This document shows positions 57,152 through 64,000 of a stretch of 64,000 nucleotides of DNA, piece after piece. Position 1 is the first letter of the stretch; every line of letters begins with the position of its first letter. The notes under the pieces were generated by a model. That model made no database searches. It saw only the letters and a list, made by a program, of their open reading frames with translations, and was not told where the DNA came from. The position numbers and the translations under genes are program-made. Origin of the DNA: Magnaporthiopsis rhizophila (taxonomy: Eukaryota; Ascomycota; Sordariomycetes; Magnaporthales; Magnaporthaceae); contig PYSS01000007.1 in NCBI GenBank assembly GCA_003049465.1, positions 434,001-498,000 on the forward strand. Reading direction: 5' to 3'.

Positions 57152-60100
57152 TGTAAACTTTGCTTTTGTGAGGGAAAGTGAAAGGATGAAAGATTGGACG
57201 GGCGGGTGGTCAAGTGGATTCAGGTGTTCCCTGTGGGGGCACGGTCTTTCTCTCCTGAGAACAAAAAACCCCACGACAACGCTTTTTTTAAACAGCCATA
57301 TTCAGTGCTTCTCACTCCGACAAAGGATTTCTTCGGTTGGTACAATTCCTCTTTCTTGCTTTCTCTCCTTTCTTTTTCCTTTTTCCTTTTTCCTCTGTTC
57401 ATTTATTAGCGGCTTTCGTGGTGATTTTTTCGGCTTTGATACTCACAGGGAAAATGCTTATTGGTACAGGGGCTACATCTTTCTCTGCCCGCCCACCTGC
57501 CCTGGATGGCACGGTCGTGCTCGATCAAAACCAGGACCTTAGCTGGGTGGCGAAAAAGGACTAAGGTGTTAATAAGATGTGCCGGATTATTCGGACGGAG
57601 GGATCGGATAACGATCGAAGCTGGGGTACGAACAATTCTGTACCGGAAAAGAAATTGTAAAATTGAACCTTGAGCTCCTGTGTCTCGACCCCAGTGCTGC
57701 ATATTACGCATACAGTTGCGGTTATTTGACCCAATACAGTCAATGTGCGTTCTGGGATCAATCTTCCATCTTCTGCAAGAAACGGGGCGGATTAAGCGAG
57801 CAACAACCTGGGCCTCGGACACCTCCAGTCGGTCCGATGGGCCAAATCACAAATCCCATTTTTGATATGGACGGCCATTGAGGATGCCGAATGTGATGCG
57901 CAGGCGCCAAGGGAGGAAGGATCATTCCCATCTCCTAGGTAATTTCTGGATTTCGTCTGTGCAGCACCTCCAGTAATCGATGGCAGAAGAGCCGCCGTCA
58001 TCTCGGGAAGCCACATTGATGGCTGGGTGGTGGCCGAAGCGAGGGAGGGGGTGGATGAAGCGGAGCCGCGACCCCTGGCGTCAAATTCCAGGTGGTGTTT
58101 TAAAGCACCCCCGTGCTGACGTTGACGCGGAAAAACTTGAGCGCGGACCACACCACACCCCGGCTTTGTTTTTTTCCATCTTCTTTTTTAGATTGTGGGA
58201 CTTTTGGAGGTGGCGGTGCATGGCAGGCCATCATTGGCGATCGGCCGGGAAGACATCCCACGGGGCATGTTTCAAGTCCTGTGAAGGTACCGCAGGGAGC
58301 TCTGCGCTTTGTCCGCTGGAGCTGCCCGCGGGCCCAGAACGTGCGGCCTTGTTGGAGATCCTGTAAAAATACAGCTTGCATCCCAGAGCATGTGCACATC
58401 GTATGGGATGTGGGATGACAGGCAGGGAGTTACCTGGCTTTAGGGACGCACGACGTCGTTTGTGCACTGACGAAGCAATAAACATTATGATATTCATAGG
58501 CGCCCCAAAGCAACTACTTGGAGCACGTATGTACAGTATGGTACGTACATATGGACATCACAGATGCCGTTGGAAGATATCAAATATCAAGCTCTGCCGA
58601 GTGCTTGGTTGGCCTGGGCCGTGCAGGCTGACAGTCGCATTGAGCCAAGAGGGTGCATTCGTGTCGACTCGTGTGAGCCTGGTTGAGCCTGGTATGCTTA
58701 ACCGTCGGCTTTCTTGCCGTGGCCTTCCAAGCCGTATTGCCGTCCCTCGTCGCCAAGACGCGCGCGTGCCGTCCTGATGAAACCTTCAAAGTTGATGCGC
58801 CGGTGGCGATATAGTGTGTTCACACTACTGAGGTGACGTGATGTACAGATGACAGAGGAAACACATCGAATGCATGATCTGTAGCAGAGAGAGTGTGATG
58901 AAGGATGCGTTTCTGTTTCTGTGCTACCTCCTTCCTGTTTGTTTGGGACTGCGCTTAGTTCCGGCTTCTCTCCGTTTCCGCCTGCCAGACGATGCCTTTC
59001 CGAGTATAGCGCAGCACTTAGCTTCCAAGCCACCCTCCAAGCGAGTGAGGGAGCCCACCCAGGCACATTTCGCTCGATATCGGTATTTATTTCCGAAAGC
59101 AGTGGGCATTGCGACTTGGCACCAATGGTGAGGCCGGGGCTTTCTGTCCTGTGTTCTGTCTTCCATCCTTTTTCCGCACTCGCAGCGGATGGGAAACACG
59201 GGGTTGCGACGCGGATGTCCGGGCGAAGGAGGGGGCGCGCCGCCATCTCGAATGGTGAGGTTGCACCGCATATCGGACAGCCGGATGGCCAATAGATGCT
59301 GGTTCCCTTTCCTCGGCGCTCCAGGAGACGACGTTGGGCCGTTTCGATGCTCCGACGCTAGGCAGAGAGGCGAGAGCGGAAGTCGTCGAGGCGTGGCCGT
59401 CGTGAACACCATTGGACTGGGCTAGGCCTCATCCGCCGCCACGGAAGCCGAATTCGGACGTCGAAGGCGCGAAAGGAAGCTGCATCCTGGTCTCCTAGCT
59501 CCTCTGACATGCGCCCTCGATGATCTGCGCCTAGCGAGTAGGCGGCGCAGGCTGGCCGAACTGGCTAACTAGTGCTGCACGGCTGGCGGCAGCATGACGG
59601 GTTCGCCGCATGCGTCCGTAATCGAGGCCCGCGGGGACCGCTCGAGGATGGCGCGTGGAGGCTTTGATCGAAGATTGATGTCGAGGGCGCCAGAGCGGAG
59701 GGCGAGGAGGAGGATAAGAGGAGAAAGTGGTCTGATTTTGCTCCTCGGGAGAGCATGTGACAGGGGTCTGACACCGGTTGCTCTACTGTTCTAGGATTAG
59801 CGTGCGGGTCGCCGTGTAGGCCCTAGCCAAGTCAAACGACGACAAGGGCTGAAGCTTGAACCATTGTGGGTGGCAGCATGGACCCCTAGATTGTGGGGCC
59901 CAGGGTTCTTCTATCCGATGTTTGCACATGTCTGGCCGCCCCAGGAGGCAGTGCAGATTTCCTACCTAGCAGCCTACCTACCTCCGTGCTGGGTCGGATG
60001 GTGACAACCTATCCCGGCCCAGTCCAGGCTCGAAACGGGCTCTTCAGCCGCCAGTGGATCTGCGGACGTGCCTAGACGCACCTATCAAAACAGCGTGCCA

Positions 60101-61339
60101 CCCTGTAGCGGGCCTACCTAGCACGCTGCACAGCCAGCGAACCTCGCGATTAAGCTTACCTGGCGCGCGCGTGTTGGAGTTAAGCCCAGACGAGTCAGCA
60201 GCCAGCCCTGAAGATAGCAGACAGCAGCTCACGCGTGGCTATCATCCCTTCTCCTTGACTCGGGACGTCAATCTGTTTTGTTTCCCGTGCTGGGAATATG
60301 CGCATCATCAAGCGCCCAACTCGACGACATCTCCTCGCCTCGACTTGCTTTGCTGCCATGATAGGCGTCCTGACCTGACCCCTTGGCCTCGCTAGGCAGG
60401 ACGGCAATCAGAAGGATGCGGGGAGAACTGCCATGGTAAATGCGCTTGCCCACTCTTCCTCGAGAGCTGAGACGGCTCGGCGCCAAGTAGTGAGTGGCCT
60501 CTGCAGGCCCAACTGCCAGAACGGCAACAGCAGGCGCCAGTAGCGCCTTGGCGGTGTGCGGTGGCTACAGCTCGCGGCCCCTTTGACGTCTCCGCGTTGC
60601 CTCTCCTGGTAGGTTTTTGCATGTGTGTTTCGATGCTCCAGACCAATACCCCCCTACCTCCCACCCTCCCTTTCCCCGGTCCTCGTCTACCCGCCTCCCC
60701 CGTCTCCCCAAACACGGCGCCTGCTGCTTCTGGGTTCATCAAGGCGGCCTGTTTTAGATTCCTTCCAGGGTCTCGACGCAAAAGTCCCCAGCACCAAGGG
60801 CTCTCAGTGGGGATGGGTGATTTTGGCCCAAACGGGGCCGGCACTCACTCGCTTGTGATCCTGGCCTGGGCCACACGGCATCCCAGAGAGAGCCGCTGAG
60901 GGAGAAGAAGAGAAACCCCCATCGTGAGGCTAGTCAGCGATCACGGCACCCCCGTCCTCCACCCGGAGGCCAGCTAGCCCACGATGGCCACCCCGACTGG
61001 CGGGTCCTCTGCACGCGGATCTCAGGGTTGGTCCCGCGGGAGAGTCGACATGGGAGCCGCCCTGGCTGCTACCACAACCACCATACATAAAGGTCTTGGT
61101 CTCCCGCTGTTCTTGGAGGCTTGGGATCTCTTAGCCCATCTCCGGAGATCCCTCTCAGCCACAGCTCGCTTTCCATCTCTTAGATTCTAATTCGTTTCTC
61201 GGCAGTGTGTCAAGTGCTCAGCTCACTATCACACTCCATAGGGCTGGTCTCTTTTAATCGGTTTCTCTAGGACCACATACTTTTTTCATCTACACTCTCT
61301 GTCTCTGTCCCCTCCGTTATTTAATACCCTCATCAGGCA
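57152..61339. other. Large gene-free stretch before the carbonic anhydrase gene
   Basis: About 4.2 kb without any protein I can recognise. It has many short open frames on both strands, TTTTTCC tracts near 57,370-57,400 and a pyrimidine-rich, CTCTGTCTCTG-like leader near 61,250-61,320 that likely belongs to the carbonic anhydrase transcript. A multi-exon gene with very short exons could be missed here. Confidence 0.4.
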
Positions 61340-62905
61340 ATGGCTGCTTCGTTCTTCTTCGGACTCAGTGTCCTGGCAGCGGCAGTGTCGCCGGTCGTGG
61401 CGTCATGTGCTTATGGCACCCACCTTCACCCCAGGGCCGCCGAGGGCGAGGCCGTCCCCATCGGCAAATTCGGATACGCCGGTGCCATTGTAAGTCGATA
61501 TAAACCACATCTTTCTCTTGTTGTCATCCCAAGCCACAACGGCGATGTGGTCAACACAAGCAAAACGCCAGGACGTACAAGCCCAATCTCTTGGCTACAT
61601 ACGAGGGTCTCGGCGCCGGCGCCATGGTTGCTAGCTTCTGCTTGACCCCTTGCTCGATAGACGCCGCCATAAACCCGACACCAGCCTAGCTCGCCGATCC
61701 AGTCGACTTAGCTTAAGCGATCATGTTGAAGTCGACATTGAGCTAACTGGGTGACGTGCGTTAGGGTCCTCTTAACTGGGTCTCGCTTGATCCTCAAGCC
61801 AATTCCGCTTGCAACACGGGCACCCGCCAGAGCCCCATCTCCATGACGGCCGGCAGCTTCCAGATGGTGCAGGCCGCCGACGTGAAGATCGACATTCCCG
61901 ACATGACGGCCGGCACAGAGTTTGAGAACCTGGGCACCACGGTCGAGGTCATTGCCAAGGGTGGCAACATGAGCACCGCTGGCGTCGACTATCAGCTCAA
62001 GCAGTTCCATTTCCACCTGCCTTCCGAGCATCTTGACAACGGCACCAGCCACGCCAGTACGTTCCTCTCCTTGCACCCACAAACATACACCGCCACACTG
62101 GACGGGCTTGTGACTGATTTGATATGCGTGAACAGTGGAGATGCACATGGTCTGGCAGAGCGCCAATAAGGAGGTTGCCGTTATTGGCATGTACATCGAC
62201 GTCGACGCCGGCAACGCCGTCGCCGCTCCGGCGGCTGGTGCCAACGCCACAACTGGCTCCACTTCGGTCGATCGCAGGCACGCCAGGCAGATCGCCGCGC
62301 GTGGCGAGGCCAAGGGCAATGTGCCCGCCAAGGGCAAGAACAACGCCGCGGCTCCTGCCGCCGGCCCCGAGAAGATGGTTGTCATGCCCGCTGCCGCCAC
62401 TGCCCCCGTCAAGTCCAATCTCCTCTCCACCGTTCTGGCCGAGGTCGGCAAGATTGCCACGCCTGGCACCAAGACCGAGACTCCCCCGCTGGTCATGTCG
62501 GAGCTGGTCTCGACCATCAAGGCCGGTTCCTTCCAGAGCTACTCGGGCTCCCTGACCACCCCTCCCTGCACCGAGGGTGTCCGCTGGCTCGTCTCGACCC
62601 AGAGCCTGTCCATATCGATGGAGAACTTCATTGCCGTCCGCAATGTCATCGGCTTCAACGCGCGCTTCGCTCAGAACGCCCCGGGCCAGACCAACCTAGC
62701 TGCTCTCGCTGCCGCTGCTGCTGGTGGTGCCGCTGCTGCCAAGCCCGCTGCTCCTGCCACTGGTGCAGAAGCTTCTAAGCCCGCTACCCCTGCCGCTGGT
62801 GGTGCAGAAGCTGCCAAGCCCGCTGCCCCTGCGGCCGGCGGTGCCAAGGCCGAGAAGGCCAACCCCAAGCCCGAGAGCGGCAACGAGGAGGAGGACGATG
62901 ATTAG
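61340..62905 (+). CDS. Alpha-class carbonic anhydrase, secreted
   Basis: Exons 61340..61489, 61765..62056 and 62136..62905 give 403 residues. A signal peptide (MAASFFFGLSVLAAAVSPVVA) precedes the enzyme. Zinc ligands are His132 and His134 (QFHFHLPSEH) and His151 (MEMHMVW). Other marks are FGYAGAIGPLNWVSLDP, ACNTGTRQSPI with Cys66, and SGSLTTPPCTEGVRWLV with the active-site Thr and the partner Cys. It interconverts CO2 and bicarbonate outside the cell. Two things are odd. About 100 low-complexity Ala/Gly/Pro residues interrupt the domain between His151 and the TTPPC motif, and the C-terminus is a run of AAKPAAPA-like repeats ending in an acidic EEEDDD tail. Intron 1 is 275 nt. Confidence 0.93.
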
Positions 62906-64000
62906 ACGATGGAAATCACTTCCCCAGCATCATTAGGCGTCTGTACAAGCGTAGAATAAAGCGACGAAATCAGAAAATATTTATGTGCCGCGGCTTGCCT
63001 AGTAGATACCTGTCCGCCTACATTGATGGCCTTCTACTGGCAATTTAACGTGTTGTGTCACTTGGTCAACTAAATGCATGCACGCCTTACATCGTGGAGG
63101 CGGCGTAGTTGTTTTAAGGAACGAGTGGGCTGGGATCAAGTTTTTGAAAAAATAAAATTAGGCACTCCCCTGCTACGGCTTTAATTCTGTTTTCTATTTC
63201 CCAGCCAGGTTGTCTTGAGATTCCAAACGGGCGTTTAGAGCAGCGTTGTACGAAATATCGAGGGCGGAAAAAACTAGAGTTAATACGGGCCACTTTAGTC
63301 CATTCCATCTTACTGACACACATGCGAGATACAAAATGCCGGATTTTTTTGTAGCAAAGTAGCCCAGCATGCAGCAGCAAGACGGCAAGATAAAACAAGA
63401 CGAAATCATTGGAGTGATACTTAACCGCATGGAAGCCAAGGCGACCGTCCAAACCTTTTATGTCTTTATCCCTCGTTTTCAGGCGGCAGAAGAGAACAAG
63501 ACCCAAAGACTCTCCGTCTTACCCTGTTGGATCGACGCCAAGGGTGCCGCATCGACGGCCACAATAAGGATCCCCCGGCCTTATCGCACACATACGGGTG
63601 GGCTGTCCTTAGCGGTGTTCGGTTGAAATGCGCCGATGAAACACTCACAGTGATGGCCCAGCGGTCAAAATAAAGATAAACGGGTGGGTAATGACTGACG
63701 TCGTATACCTGCTCATCCATGACTGACAGCTGTGGCAAGATGCACAGATGCATACCAAGGTACATGAGCAGAACTCGACTGGGTTGTTGAGTCTTTGGCG
63801 ATCGCACCGTCTTGGCACTTTCACTGCCACTCCTTTGCTTCAGCGCACACCCGTGGGGAAGGCGCTGAGGTAAGGTGGAGACGGTCCCACAAATATAGGG
63901 CTGAACTATCATTGCGTAGGTTTCCCCGCAGTCCTCCGTCAGGATGACGCATTCGTGGGTTGAGCCTCCCCGACTGACTGTTAGCTACAACCTACACCTA
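62906..64000. other. Right-edge intergenic sequence
   Basis: About 1.1 kb after the carbonic anhydrase. AT-richer sequence with short open frames only. No gene was recognised, and a gene may begin beyond the window. Confidence 0.45.
62955..62960 (+). terminator. Candidate polyadenylation signal of the carbonic anhydrase gene
   Basis: An AATAAA hexamer lies about 50 bp after the stop codon, a suitable distance for 3'-end formation. Fungi often use degenerate signals, so this is suggestive only. Confidence 0.45.

Overview
The window is GC-rich nuclear DNA from a filamentous ascomycete, most likely a Sordariomycete. The evidence is many short GT-AG introns (about 65-150 nt) with internal CTAAC-like branch sites, genes on both strands with no operons, pyrimidine-rich leaders, secreted plant cell-wall hydrolases, and proteins typical of Pezizomycotina. 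I called 21 protein genes with fair to good support, two weaker hypothetical ones and one intron-containing tRNA gene. Exon limits were built by hand from splice signals, reading phase and family conservation, and the phases close in every multi-exon model.

Layout. 1-10 kb: a partial membrane protein (Nur1-like), V-ATPase subunit F, an NPC2/ML-domain sterol carrier, a long gene-free stretch, and the Set3 PHD/SET protein. 10-21 kb: ALG7 and SEH1 (divergent), a DJ-1/Hsp31-type protein, a Ctr copper transporter, and a Ser/Thr-rich single-pass wall-sensor-like protein. 23-35 kb: tRNA-Ile, a GH5 mannanase, the vacuolar TRP channel Yvc1, an S9 peptidase homologue that has lost two catalytic residues, and a GH10 xylanase whose first intron is almost entirely a 681-bp CT repeat. 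36-46 kb: an archaemetzincin, a four-EF-hand calmodulin-like protein, an RTA1-like membrane protein, 3-hydroxyisobutyrate dehydrogenase with a GC-AG intron, and a Bqt4-like APSES protein. 47-64 kb: RhoGDI, the PPG1 phosphatase, a CCHC zinc-knuckle protein, a small possibly acylated protein, and a secreted alpha-carbonic anhydrase.

These are mostly unrelated housekeeping and physiological genes. No biosynthetic cluster, transposon, viral element or CRISPR array was recognised. The two plant-polymer hydrolases lie about 8 kb apart but are separated by unrelated genes. The most unusual items are the putative dead S9 peptidase, the open-frame microsatellite intron in the xylanase gene, a 16-nt exon in the calmodulin-like gene, and two neighbouring T43/T47 homopolymers beside an ambiguous base, which also raise a question about assembly quality.
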